64,000 nucleotides of DNA, taken from Pomacea canaliculata (taxonomy: Eukaryota > Mollusca > Gastropoda > Architaenioglossa > Ampullariidae). Positions 36,852-50,000 of this stretch are shown here, one piece after another (position 1 is the first letter of the stretch; each line of letters starts with the position of its first letter). The DNA lies in NCBI RefSeq assembly GCF_003073045.1, contig NC_037592.1:9700007-9764006 (forward strand), given 5' to 3'. Below the pieces are notes generated by a model. That model had not been told where the DNA came from. It searched no databases and saw only the letters and a program-made list of their open reading frames with translations. A program made the position numbers and the translations under genes.

Positions 36852-39800
36852 TATACAGTCAATGTAAGCCTAAAAGGTAAAAGTGATTGTGCTAAAAAAT
36901 ATTTGAGTTTTTGAGCCACAGCCCACTGACTGCTGATTTTTCTGTCCCACATATTATTTTCCATTCTAAAGGTCTTCTTGTATTAGCTTTTATGTGAAAG
37001 GAAAATGCTTTAAACAACAATTTTGTTTGGTTGAATAATAAATTATAATACTATTATTATTAAAAATAGCCCTTAACATGCAGAATGTTTTACTTTTTGT
37101 CAGACTTGTGACAAAATTGTCACCTCATTCAGGTTAGTGGGGATTTATTTACACCTCATTCATATTAAAGGAAGTTTTATATCACAATACTTCTAAATGA
37201 AAACACCATGGAGATTCAGGCACAGCTGGGCCTTCCTATGGAGCCACTACAAGGCTACAAACAAAACCTAGTGAAAACAGTCTACTTTATCACTCCTGTC
37301 CAGCTCACAGTCCAAACTTGCATTAATGTATGAAGAACACCGGCTTCAGATAAAGGGAAAAAGTTGGAAAATGCATAAAATGTTGTGATCTGATGTCCAG
37401 AAAATAACATGAGCATATTATAATTCCGCAAAAAAGAAGATTGATGCAAAATATCCAGATGAATTAGGTTTAAAAAAGTAAACATTTTGCTACAATTTAC
37501 CATAATGCCTAATGTGGTTTTAATCTTCATGAAACCCTTAAATTCAGTGGCAACTGATATATAAGGCCAACTACATTACAAACATCAATAATAGTTGACA
37601 TAAAATGTGCAACAAAATGAAAATAAATCATACATTTTTTGGAGTGTGGGGGGGTTAAACCTTGCTTTTTTTTTTGTATAAAAACCCAAGCACACAATGT
37701 GTTGTACATACATTCTAATTAAAGCAAATCAAAAGAACATTATGACAACCATCACCAGTGTTTACACAGTGTTAATTATAAAGCACAACTTTTTTTTTTT
37801 AAATTAAATACTTCAGGACTGCATGTTGGCTACCTTCTAACAGCTACTTCAAACTAAAATGCAAATCATCGTGTAATTAAGAACAGTATGCCATTAACTT
37901 TGAACATCTTGTAAATCCAAATGTGCTCAAGGAATAACCTATTGTCAAATATCCCCTGAACATGTTTAAATGCTGGCATGATTAAGTAGCATGTGCCTGA
38001 TCTAAGAAAAGTTTCTGTATTGAATTTTTACAAGATGTGATGGGTTGTTTTAACACCTCAAAGTGTACATGGGCACTTCTATAGACCAACAATCCATTAC
38101 GCCATAAAAAAATTTGCTGACAAGCTTATGTCAGATATGTTGGTTGCTCTTACCAATACGACAATAAATGTCCGGCAATGGTGGCCGCAGTTAAAGACTA
38201 TATACAAGTAGACGCAAAATGCAAAATAGCTAAATCCAGTCTCCGTTGATAAAGTTTCAGTCTTTTCAGGAAACAGATTAAGTCAGAGTACCAAACTTAA
38301 CAGCACTTTGTTTTCAGTTTTTTACTATTCTATTTATTAACAACAGTTACAAAGATCAAGTATGTTACCCTGCTGTTTATTAGTACAAATAGTAGGCAAC
38401 CATGTGAAAACAGAATAAGCCTATAGAAAAAAGACTAATTTTATTTACTGGGAAAAAAAAATTCAGTATAGAAGAAATAATTCAGCACAGTTAAAATCTG
38501 TATGTTATTCTCAATGACATACCTCATAGACAACAGTTATCAACCCAGCAGCTTCAATAAACATAGGCTATTAGCCAAAATAACATTTAAACTTTTTTTT
38601 TTATGTTCTCCTTTAACAAAAGCACCAATAGAGTGAAGAAGCAAATCTTAGAAGATTCATGTAGAAATTAAGTAGAACCAAAATTATGATATTAGTCAGC
38701 CAGTTGTCAATTTCAACATTAAAACAGATTTCGGCATAGTTTTTAAAAAGGAAAGGCTTTTACTGCTGAGTCACTTTGCTCCTACTACTAATACTACAAA
38801 AGTGGTCTAATCTGACATCATCTGTTCCTTGCAGATTTTTAGTAAGTTTTGCCTGTACTTTGGTTGCAAATATCATTGCACAAAGTATGTTTCTTGCCAT
38901 AAAACCATGTTGAAGTCAATAAAGAAAGTTTGGTTTTGTTTACAGAAAAGCTATCTTTACTTAACATTTTCTCCATTTCAGCAAATAGAAAAAAAAATAC
39001 ATTTAAAAGACATCGATGACTACCACAAAAAGAACTTTATTGTATCCACCACAATAAACACAAAATAGGCTTTTTGAGTGCTGTTTTTTGTGTGAACAAT
39101 TTAGAATAAAAATAATTGACCAGTTCAATATTTACAAAAACTAAACATCAGAGTGTACACAAATAAAGACTATGTCCAAAAGTTGTGCTGATCACCTGGG
39201 TCTGCACACTTTAAGCTGCACTATCTGATCAATCTCCTCCCCTTGGCAGTTATTAGTAATTGAAAAATTAGATCAGTCTAAATATTTTTTTTAAAAAGTT
39301 AAAATAAGTTCATGCATGACAAAACACTGTACTGCTGCTACGTCAACTTTTCTCTCCTATGTGTCACTTTCAACCTTATTAATCAAAACAGCTTTCTGCT
39401 TAGTTCTGAGACATGCAAATTTCTATTAACTACTAAAATAAATAAGAAAGCTGTTGACATCATTTACAAAATTGTACGTGTACCACATTTTTAACCTAAC
39501 CCTTGCCCTTCCCAACCAGTGCCCCACCATTTATTTCTAAAATTAGAAAGGCATCTGCAGCTACACAACCACACATAGCATAAGCATCTTTGTGATGCGG
39601 ATACTAGCGCGTTATAAAACTACATCATCATCATAAGCATTTGCTATTTACCAGATTGGCAATAAACAGCAAACTAATGCTTCTGTTAATTTGTTAGTTT
39701 TTAAAGTTAGTGCCATCAGGATGATGCAATCGCAGATTCAAGTAGTAATATAAACATCTGCAAACTTTCCTAGCACCAAGACAGTAATTCCACTGCAAGA

Positions 39801-41095
39801 CAAGTCCAGTCATGCAAACGTGAATCCATTTTGAGAGAGACTTGAGGGGAAAAAACAATTAATTCCTGAGAGGAAAGCAAGGGTCCTTTTAAAGAGAAAT
39901 GGTAAGTAGTTTGGTCCCATCCTCTAATGTCCTACAGTGTAGTGGTTTGTCTCCTCTGGGATATCATGAAAAATTGCTTGAATGCAACAGAGTTATACAA
40001 AATCTCTCATTAGGAAATTATTCTTTAAACAAGTGCTTCATGATAAAGTTTGCCAACAATAATGTAGTACTGTCTGCAGCAGGCATGTAATAAGTAGAAT
40101 TACGATATTAACACAAAAAAGCAATATTTGTCATCCTGTGACTAATAAAGAGATAATCATCTGCTTACAGCATCCAGGAAAAATATATAGAAAAAAAACC
40201 AGATCATTTTAAAGCACAACCTATCTTTATGGCAGCTAAAAATATATCATTGCTTTCTTCAAGCAAAACATGCATGCATATGAATAACTGTCCACAGATG
40301 CATGCAGCTGTACATGTACATGCATGCATCCCAAGTGCCCACACATGCACACATACACCTAAACATGTATAAGTAAATAAGCAAGAGATGGGAAAAAAAA
40401 ACATTATACAACAGTGAAATGTGCATATAAATCAATCTCCACCTGTACATTTTGTTCCTCAATACTATCAAGGCATCTGATCTCTCCCTGAAGACATCAA
40501 CATAGCTCAAGCATATTCAACAACTTGGCTGGCTGGCTGGCTTTTGTATGGCACATTATCTGCTCCACTAAATTCCACATGGAAAGAACTGCAGTGTAAA
40601 GCAGAAGCTGACAATCTTGATAAGGTAAAAGGCATGGTCATGTAGCAAGATGCAAGTGCCACATTTGATACGAATGTCAAGATCACCAGATGTGTATATT
40701 GAATGTAATAGTGGCATGTCAAAGAACGTGAACTGTCTGAACCAAGCAGACAAAATGAGATTGAATGCATATGACCTTTTTAAAAAAAAAAAAAAAGAAT
40801 GTAAATGCACTGCACATACTGGTTAAGCATAACACTGATGTGCTTTCTACTTGAAAAGATACGTAGAGAAGAATGTTCTTTTTTGTCCGTATAGTACAAT
40901 GAAACCATGTTGGAGATAAGAGCGTGGTTCAAGCAGCCAAAATTCAAATATCTGGCAGTCACGGATGCCAGCACAATGAGCCTGTTGCAACTTTCTTTCT
41001 GTGCATCATAAGCAACCAACTTAATAGATGGTACCCAACCTTGTCAGTCATCATCAAAGCAGTCCTCAAAACCATCAGCCTGTGCAAGAAGAGGG

Positions 41096-44000
41096 TCAAT
41101 TTCTGCGAGAACGACGAAATCGTGCACTGTTAGTACTGCTATCACCAACATCTGACACAAAGACCTGGGTGATGGCATAGCCAGGCAGATATTTGGCCAG
41201 AAGTTCACTGAAGAGCCGTTCCATGACCCGCATGCATTCATACACCTCGCTATTTGGCTGCAACGAGAGTCAGAACAAAGATACAGTGTCACTGGAATAT
41301 AAAAACATATAAGAACCAAAGACAATACGGGTTTCTGTATATGCCACATTAGCTTTTTTCTAATATATAATTATACAAATGGAAGAAAATGAAATAGGCA
41401 TGTCTGTAACTGCTTTATCAGCAAAACTTTAAATGAAGAGCAATACAACTGAACAACAACAACAAAATCCCTGGATAAAGACTGACAAAGACGCAGGCAG
41501 TGAGCATCCAAGACGAATTCTAGCAGAGTCAATCTGTTAAGCAAGAAGCTAAAGAGATGAAATGCTGTAAGTCAACCTTCCGTAAGTCAAAATTCTTCCT
41601 AACTTGAATTTTAAACATCAATTGTTGGTTTCGCATTAAAGCAATGTATACTCAACTTTCATAGCTCGAATCGGCCAAGCCAAAAAACTTCCACACAAGT
41701 CAGCATGATGAAACCATTTGAAAATCCGTTGGAAAGTGTAAAATCGTGTACTCCCCCATCGACCATTCTTCCTATTATTATCCTTTACCCCCACCCCCAG
41801 TGCCATAACTACACCATGCCATCAGATCCGTGTCTGGGTGTCCATTCCCAGTTGGGTTCATGACATGCCAGCTACCTCTGCCTCGCTGTGGACCAATCTC
41901 CTCCATGTCTGTGTGGGTCTCCCAATCTCCCACGTCTGTGGGTTCCAGCCCAGGGCTTGTCTCCTTAAATTGTCAGCCAGTTTTCGCAGGTTGTGACCGA
42001 TCCAGCCCCACTTCTGCTTCTTGATGTCTTGGCTGGCAGATTTTTAATTGGTTCTCTCCCACAGATCCGTATTGGAGATCTTCTCGGACTATCTGATGTT
42101 GAGGATGTGGCGCAGACATCTGTTGGCAAATGCCTGAATCTTGTTGGTGATGGTGTTTGTCACACACCATGTCTCAGATTCACATAAAAGGACTGACTTT
42201 ACATTTGCTTTGAAGATGGTGTGTAGAGATAAAGCCTTGGAGTTCCAGATAGGCCGCAGGATGTGGAATGCAACCCTGGGCTCCCATATTCTCCTTTCTC
42301 TATATATATTCTGTGAATCGCTATCACTTCCGTCCCTGAAGAACCATGCTGAATGATGTTTGTTTGTTGATCGAGTCACGCAAAGAAATACCCATGGAAC
42401 ATTTTGACTCACTGTCTGTCATTGACTCGTTTATATTACAGGAAATGAAGAGAAATTTATGTAAAAAGAAATGAAGAGAAATTTATTTTAAAAGAAATGG
42501 AGAAATTGTCGTCAGATTTTATTGCTGGGAACAATGATGCGTGAGCACATGCAGAAATAAAGGTAAGTCCACAGCGAAAAAAAAAACTTTTTTTTTTTCA
42601 ACAAACTTCCTCAACTCGAATCTTCCGTAACTATTTTTTTCATCGGTCCCATTAAAGCTTTGACTTATAGAAGTTTGACTGTATTTCTGCAATGCTTGTC
42701 TGTCTTTTGATACAGGTATAGAATAACACATTCACTAGTGCTCAGCCAGCATCGCTGAAAACCTAAATATTGTGTACAAATTACCTGATTGTAGGTTGCA
42801 GCATTGCTGAACACAAGAATAGCATCCTCCACAAATTCCTGCGGAGAAGAATAGCTCAGCCGTGCACACTTCTTCTGCATTGTCTGGAAATCCATGGGCT
42901 TGCGAATGATACTGTAGTAATCAGGGACCTGCACAAAGAAATTTGCACAATAAGGTGAGTCAAAATGTTCTACCCCAGTATTCCCCCAACCCAAAATATC
43001 AGTACATAAAATCAACACAAATCAATATCAGTAAAACATGTAGGGAACTGGAACCACTGTTCTTCATTGACTTCATTGACAGTGCATTGTTTAGACAGAC
43101 ATTGCAAAAGTATTGCAATTAAAGGAAACACTAACGTTACACTACGAAATTTGTTTATTTTTATATATTTTTAAAAAACACAAGAAACTGATCATCAAAT
43201 ACTTTTATTTTTTAAAGAGGCTTAAAATCTGATAAAGGGAAATATAAACAAACACGTGTAAAATGTCCTTTGTAAAGTTCTATAAAGCTTGATGTAAGAC
43301 ACTGTTTATCACTTTGCAAAATCATTTTTCACATGAATTTAAGTCTTGTGTAACAAAGGATTAAATGGCTATGGCGCATATGGTGTCTCAACTTAACAGC
43401 AGTCATGATGTTAGTTTTGTTTACTTAAATAACCTTTAAATAAGCATCTGTGACTTTAGTACCCCATGATATTTGCATACAACAGCTCAAACAGTATCAA
43501 CTGAAAAATAAAATTGTACTGTCAAATAAATATACAAATATTAAGAGAGCGTGCAACTCTCTAGCAGAACTGGATTCTATCAGATGACAACCTAACAACA
43601 GGTTCTAAGAAATCATTATCTTTCCATGTTGTGCAATGGATCCTCAGATCACCACAATAAGTTCTCAACATACCTCTTTTTTGTCAACAGGTTCCAAGAA
43701 AGGCCAGCTATTTGGATGTTTCATCAGCCGCTGTAAGATGTCTTCACAAATCTACCAATTGAAAATGTCACATGAAGTTGCTCCAAACCATAACTGATCC
43801 AAATTAACAATAACCATTTTCCTATCTTCAGCAAAATTGTGAATATCATAAAGACCTACACAAAACTAAACTATATCACATAAATCCACAGAAATGTTTT
43901 GACCCATCCGCACAAAAAAAAGAACCACCATAGCCATGTCATAATTGAAAACTTACAGAGAGATCTGATGGAGCACGTCGTGAGCGATGCTGTGAAAGAT

Positions 44001-47000
44001 CTTCATGACGATCACTACTGCGTGTCCTCAAATAACCATCACCTCCTGATAAACGTCCAGACCTGCGTCCACCTGAAGAAGTGTAATTTAACAAGCGAGG
44101 ATTTCCATCAGCTAGTTCAGGTGGACTGTCATCATAACAATAGTTTTTCCGTGAAGCCGCAACTGCAATACAGAACGATGACAAACTAAATCAATATGCC
44201 ACAAGGGACAAATGAGTAGAAACAATCATCAAGGCAAATGCAAAGCCAATACAGCAATTTTCTTTTTTAACCAACACTTCACCCAAATAACGGGAGGGTC
44301 TGAAGGGCTAAAGGTCTGAAGTTATCTGGTAAGTCTCAAAGAAGAAAGAGAGTTTATTCTAGACTGTCAGCTCACTGTCAGGAAGACAACTTTTGATGGT
44401 TAAGAGCTGCTCTAGCCTTTTATCTGGTCATGTCATCTGGTACAAAGAAGAAATGGGGATGTGAACTCAATGGTCAGGTGGGACAAGATGGGGAGTGAGT
44501 TGTGTGCACCCTAGTGATTGATCAGTTTTGTCCAATCAGGAGAAGACAAGGTAACTTGTCGGGTAATCTCTATACTGTCATGTCATCTGACATAGTACAA
44601 AGAAGAAATTCAAACCTTTTGATTTAAAAAAAAAAAATTGTTTGAATCATGTTTGGTATAAATTTCAGACCACAAATAATCCTGATTGCATATAATGTAA
44701 GTTTTAGTACCTAGATCTATGCCAATTATTGAGGGACTTTTTTGTTTACTTTTTTTCTTCCTATCAGTTACGTTACATGCACCTTAATTAACACGTTAAC
44801 AGTACAACACCCTGGTTAATATGTTAAAACAATATTACCTTTTCGTTGTGGCCTTTTCTTTTGTCTGGTGAATCCATTTTTACAGTTACTGCACTCCCAG
44901 CTACCTCTGAAATTTTTTTTTAATCATAGCATAAATATGCATGATCGTTAAGCCATGTGAGCTTTCAAATATAATGCAAGAACAATATCAGATCTGCTGA
45001 CAACCTTTATGTGCCTAAAAGCTAGTTGGACTAGCACTAGCAACAGATCCCACACTCTTACTGTTCACTTGCTGCTCTATAATCTATGGCAATTTCTTAA
45101 AGTCTGGAATATATCTGAACTAGACTGTTGGACTGCCATCAGACACTGGATATAGCAACCTACCTGGGTGCTCGTCGCAGTGGAGGTTGATGGCAGTCTA
45201 AGTGATAGACAGAGTGACATGAGCCACATTGTATGAGCTCCTCGTCTTGACCTCCGCACTCTTGGCAGGCTGTACTTCGCTCCCCTCCTTCTTCCTCCTC
45301 ACTACTGACTGCATCACTTTCAGACTGAAAGACAAATATTTTCATAGCTATAATTCAATTACATTGATACACCCCTGCTGAATGAGTTTAGGAGGAAAAG
45401 CCACTCTCTCTCTCACACACACACACACAAAAACACCCCTGCAGATTTAAAAAATAAATAAATAAAAATGAAAAAATATCAACTTACAAATACCATGTGC
45501 AGTCAGGGAAAATTTGCGCTAAAAAAATTAAGCTATTACTTTTTTCTTTATCATGCACCAACTGACAATGCAGCCATCTTAAAGCAAGATGGGGAAAGAA
45601 ATTTTTTTTTTTTTTTTTTGCGACTTCTGCCAATTTCACATGCCTTTGATACCACAGATTGGAAACCCAATACATAATAATAGAGGAAAACACAAATTTT
45701 CTTTTTTCAAGAAACAGAATTCTTGATTTGGTGATATTAAAATGCCAAAATCTAGCATTCTTTGACTAAACATACACTCACACAAAATTTATAATACCAA
45801 ACACATGCAGAATCTATCAATAAGATTGTTACACGCTCACACAATGAAGCACACATTATAATATACCTCATCTGCAAAGCGTTTGGGAACTTGTGTTCTC
45901 CTTTTTGACTGGGGCTGCAAACAAGCAAACAATTAAATCAACAAAACATTCAAATAAATAGTAACTATATAAAAATATTAGCATAAGGATGCAAACAACG
46001 GAGAGAGAGAAGGGTGGGATGGTAGGATCTGGCACGGCGGAAGAGTTAACACAAATGGAAACTCAAAATCTTCACATTTTTTATTTTCCCTTTTAACATG
46101 CCATCTTTTAATTTCTCTCTGTTTTTTTTATATATATATAAAAAATTTTAAGATGCTGACCATGCATGCAGGACAGTACCAATCTCCTCGTGGTACTGAG
46201 ACCAAAGCAGGCCGAAGACAATACATGTGAAATGCCTGGTTACATTCATCACAGAGCAGTAGTCGGTCATCATCACATTTTTTCCTGCAAATCTTGCATT
46301 TCTGCAACACACCAGTTTGACAGTTACTTTTTAACCTTCAGCATTCCTGCTTTCTTTCTGGCCTCCCTCTTCTCTTCCACTCAGCAACATCACTTGCTCA
46401 GTCACCAATCAAAAAGACTCACTGCATTCTCTGCGGACTTCTCCCACTTGATGCAGGAATCCATCATACTAAGAAGAACATGGAGACGAGATAAAGTTGA
46501 ACAGTTCTCTACAGCACCCTTCCACTGTTGTAGCCGTTGCTCTGCGGCACTCAGACTTCGTTCCTCTGAAAATTTGCGAAGCAAACAGAATTTTCAGGCT
46601 CTTTTTTCACAATCTGACAGATCACCTTCAAACAGTCATCACGATCTTCAACTCATCTCACTTATGTTGCAGGTATTTTCATTGAAATATATGTGGTAGT
46701 AAAATTTCTCTCTTCAGATGTTTACCAGATAACATGACTAAAATGGAGATATCAACTTCTTTCTACCAAATTCCAGCTGTCCACTCCAAATCAGTCAGGG
46801 ATGAACAATATACAAAAAAAAAACAGCTTTTCACCAGAACTCAAGCCAAACATCAAAATCAAAATCCCCAAAAAATCCAGACATCTATGCTTACCCATAC
46901 AGACATTTCTGGTTTATGTATGTAGTAAACCTCTCCAAAAGAAACATTTGTTCATCACCAGAAGAACTAAGAAGAGGCGAGCCCAGTGTCGACGAGATTG

Positions 47001-50000
47001 AAACAGAGGTCGAGTTAGGCCATAAACCTGTGTCAGAATGCGGCTCGTGGTTACATCTTGAGCTCACTGGAGGGACCTGCCAGACGTCAAGAAAGATCAC
47101 TCAAAGAAAAATGCAGAATTCTCTGTAGCGGTAAAAAATGTAACATAGATGATGCTGACTGGCAAATCATGTCTTTTCTCAAGGAAAAGAAGCAAGAGAC
47201 ACACACAAAAATCCAACAAGAAACTCTGTCGTGTTAAAACACAGGAAATACAAGTCTGGTGTCACAAGCTTTTTGCTGCTGCATAGTCCAAACCCTGACA
47301 CTGACAACACTCATCTATTCTCAAGGAAAAGAAGCCCAGTGACACAATAAATCCAACAAAAAATGCAGAATTCTCTGTAGCGTTAAAATGATATAAAACT
47401 TAACTATAAAAATATAGCACAGGTTACACAAGTCTGAAGTCACAAGCTTTGTGCTGCTGCACAGCTGCTAACTGAAAACACATCTCTCAAGAAAAAGAAG
47501 TCCGTATCACAAGGAAAAAAACTGACAAAAGATCTGTAGAGAGGAAACGCCAAGTATAGGTGGTAAACTTGACAAAGCACACGTTTTCAGCACATGATAA
47601 GGCTAGTGAACACCACAGTAAGCATAAAAAAAACTGCTGTGTTCGCCTTGCATTTGGCCTTTTATGCTGTTAGAGGGCAGTGCTCACACCAGGTATGTGA
47701 CAGCTCCGTCAGAGGAGACAGCTTTTAAATGGTTAAAGAGCTAGTGTAACCCTTCATCTCATGTGGTTATATCATCCGGTACAGTCAAAGAAGAAACATG
47801 ACCAAAGTAGTTTCCGCCATGCAAATAGCTGGAGAGGTGTACTTACTACCCTGACATGAAGGTATAGTAAGTCAGAGGGAGGAAGGGTGTGTGTGTGTAA
47901 GTGGCTTATTTTGTGTTCTCTCTGCTCATTGGTCATCCCAGCTAATTGGGAGTGGATTGCAGAATTGGGTAGCTGGAGGGCAATATCTCCATATAATCAT
48001 GTCATGGTACAGTACAAAGAAGAAATCACTTTCTGTGTGTCCTGTGGAGAAAATCATTCAATCTCTTTGGACGAAAAAAACAAAGGGTTATGCAAGTAAC
48101 ATCAAAACACTTTTAATAATAATAATAAAGATTACTTGTATCATGCAATATTCCAATCAACAGGCAAGCTCATTCTGCTGTACACATCAAACATAAAAAT
48201 ATAAATAAAATGTAAGAATACAGATTTACAGTTCATAGGGTAAACTTAAAATTTAGAGTGCTATGTGCAGGCTGAGGCGAAAGGGAGTACTGGTGTTTTA
48301 CAATGAGTCAGCAAACATCACGGCAGTTTGCCAGTCCTGGCCTAAACTTCAAATGGGGCAGGAAAGACAACAGCAGATTCAAACTCTGGAGTACAGAAAC
48401 TGCCTGCAGTAAGTTGCAGTAAGCTAAAAAGACTAATTCTTCGTAGTAGGTAACCATGTGGAAAGATTGGCAGAAATACTGATCTAGTGATCTAGTAAGT
48501 GTCAAGAAAGGTAGGATGGAGGTTTATGAGGGGAGACCTTTGGCACATGTTAAAGGGCAAAGGTATCTCCTGTGGTCATGTCATCTGGTAAAACCAATAA
48601 AGAAAAATGGAAACATTATCTAAAACTACAACATGCTGCACAAGAACAACAGTTATGAATCAGCAGTCAAGCATACTCTGAATGTTATTACCTTTAATAC
48701 TCTTCTTATCTTCATCATCTGCATCACTGTTATCTCCCTCCTCAGCCTTGTCTGACTTATCAGATTGTTTTAGTCGTTTCATAAAGCCTTGTAGAAACTT
48801 GTCTAAGATTCCTTCTTGCACTTCCAACAGACAGGCACCCTGCAAATTTGGTCCTTGTACAGCACATCAAATAGTCTTTTGTTCAACATTTACAGTTGGA
48901 CCTCGATAAGTCGACCTTCCCTAAGTCGAAAACCTCCCTATATCGAATTAATTGTTAGTTCCCGGCCAAATACCTGCGCCTATTACACCATTTTCCCTAA
49001 CTCGAAAACTCGGTACGTTGAATTTTTGTCAGGTCCCTTTGAGTTAAACTTATCGAGGTCCGACTGTAGTAATAAATGATACATGCTTGTAGTATTGACT
49101 GTAGTGTTGGTGTAAGCATGATCAGGCTCACACACACAAACAAAATTACACAAGCACACTAGACACTTAGGTAATATTGCTCTTCAGATCACAAAGTATT
49201 CAACTAACCATCATGACACAATCTTCTGCAGCCATGAGTTTTGCCTCCCAAGAGCTATAATTCTGTACACCTCCAAGCCCACCATTTCGTAATCGCAGCT
49301 CAATATCAGCCAATTCCTAAACAAATGAAAGAAAACAAGAATATCAGAAACAACTCCCATGTCAGATTCCTTAAGTGTTTTACTGTATTCACTTTTGATG
49401 CCTGTATGAATAAACTATAATACAGGTATATATATTTTAAGCAAGCATCCGGAAAAAACCTCTCAAGTTGTAGACAGATGTTCCAGAAGTTTAACAACCA
49501 AATATCTGTACCTCAGTGCTTTAAGTAGCTAGTTCCACATTTATTTGCTATCATATTCCAAATTATATGTTGATAGCATGACCAAAACAGTGTCTTAAAG
49601 ATAGTGAAAGTAGCCTAGGCACACAAGACAAGCAAAAATTCAGCAGTTACCTTCTTGAATCCAGCTATCATCTCCACATTTCCATCAGAGTCTCGAAGCT
49701 CTAAATTGTTCCTAAAGACACAAAAGAAATGTTCATAACGATCTAAGAAAAACAATAATAAAAAAATCCTCCCCATTAAAATCTACCAAAAATCAAGTAG
49801 TAACTAAGAGGAAAATTGACCAGTCTGCTTTATTCTATGAACCATCAAACACCCCTCAATTCAATTTCACTTGTTTAATAAAAAAAAAAGCCCTTAAAAG
49901 TCATTTCACAGAGTATTCTTCTTCACTCTGTCATCTATCTATCTATTCCTCTTTGTGCATCAGGTTGCACATAAGGCCTCAACCAGAGTCCGCCACCAAT

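Larger units (their letters stand above)
32174..41095. other. Convergent 3' region between SPTY2D1 and BAZ1B
   Basis: About 8.9 kb separates the two stop codons. The left part should be the SPTY2D1 3' untranslated region and the right part that of BAZ1B. The precise ends are not visible. A perfect AATAAA on the plus strand at 34734-34739 and a minus-strand ATTAAA at 35122-35127 lie close together and could end the two transcripts back to back. A minus-strand AATAAA at 39036-39041 is a nearer alternative for BAZ1B. Two DNA transposons (33552-33942 and 36358-36851) lie here. No other exon was found. Confidence 0.5.

Noticed and set aside
46166..46699. A 177-residue plus-strand frame
   Set aside because: Lies over two BAZ1B exons and the intron between them on the other strand, and has no recognisable domain.
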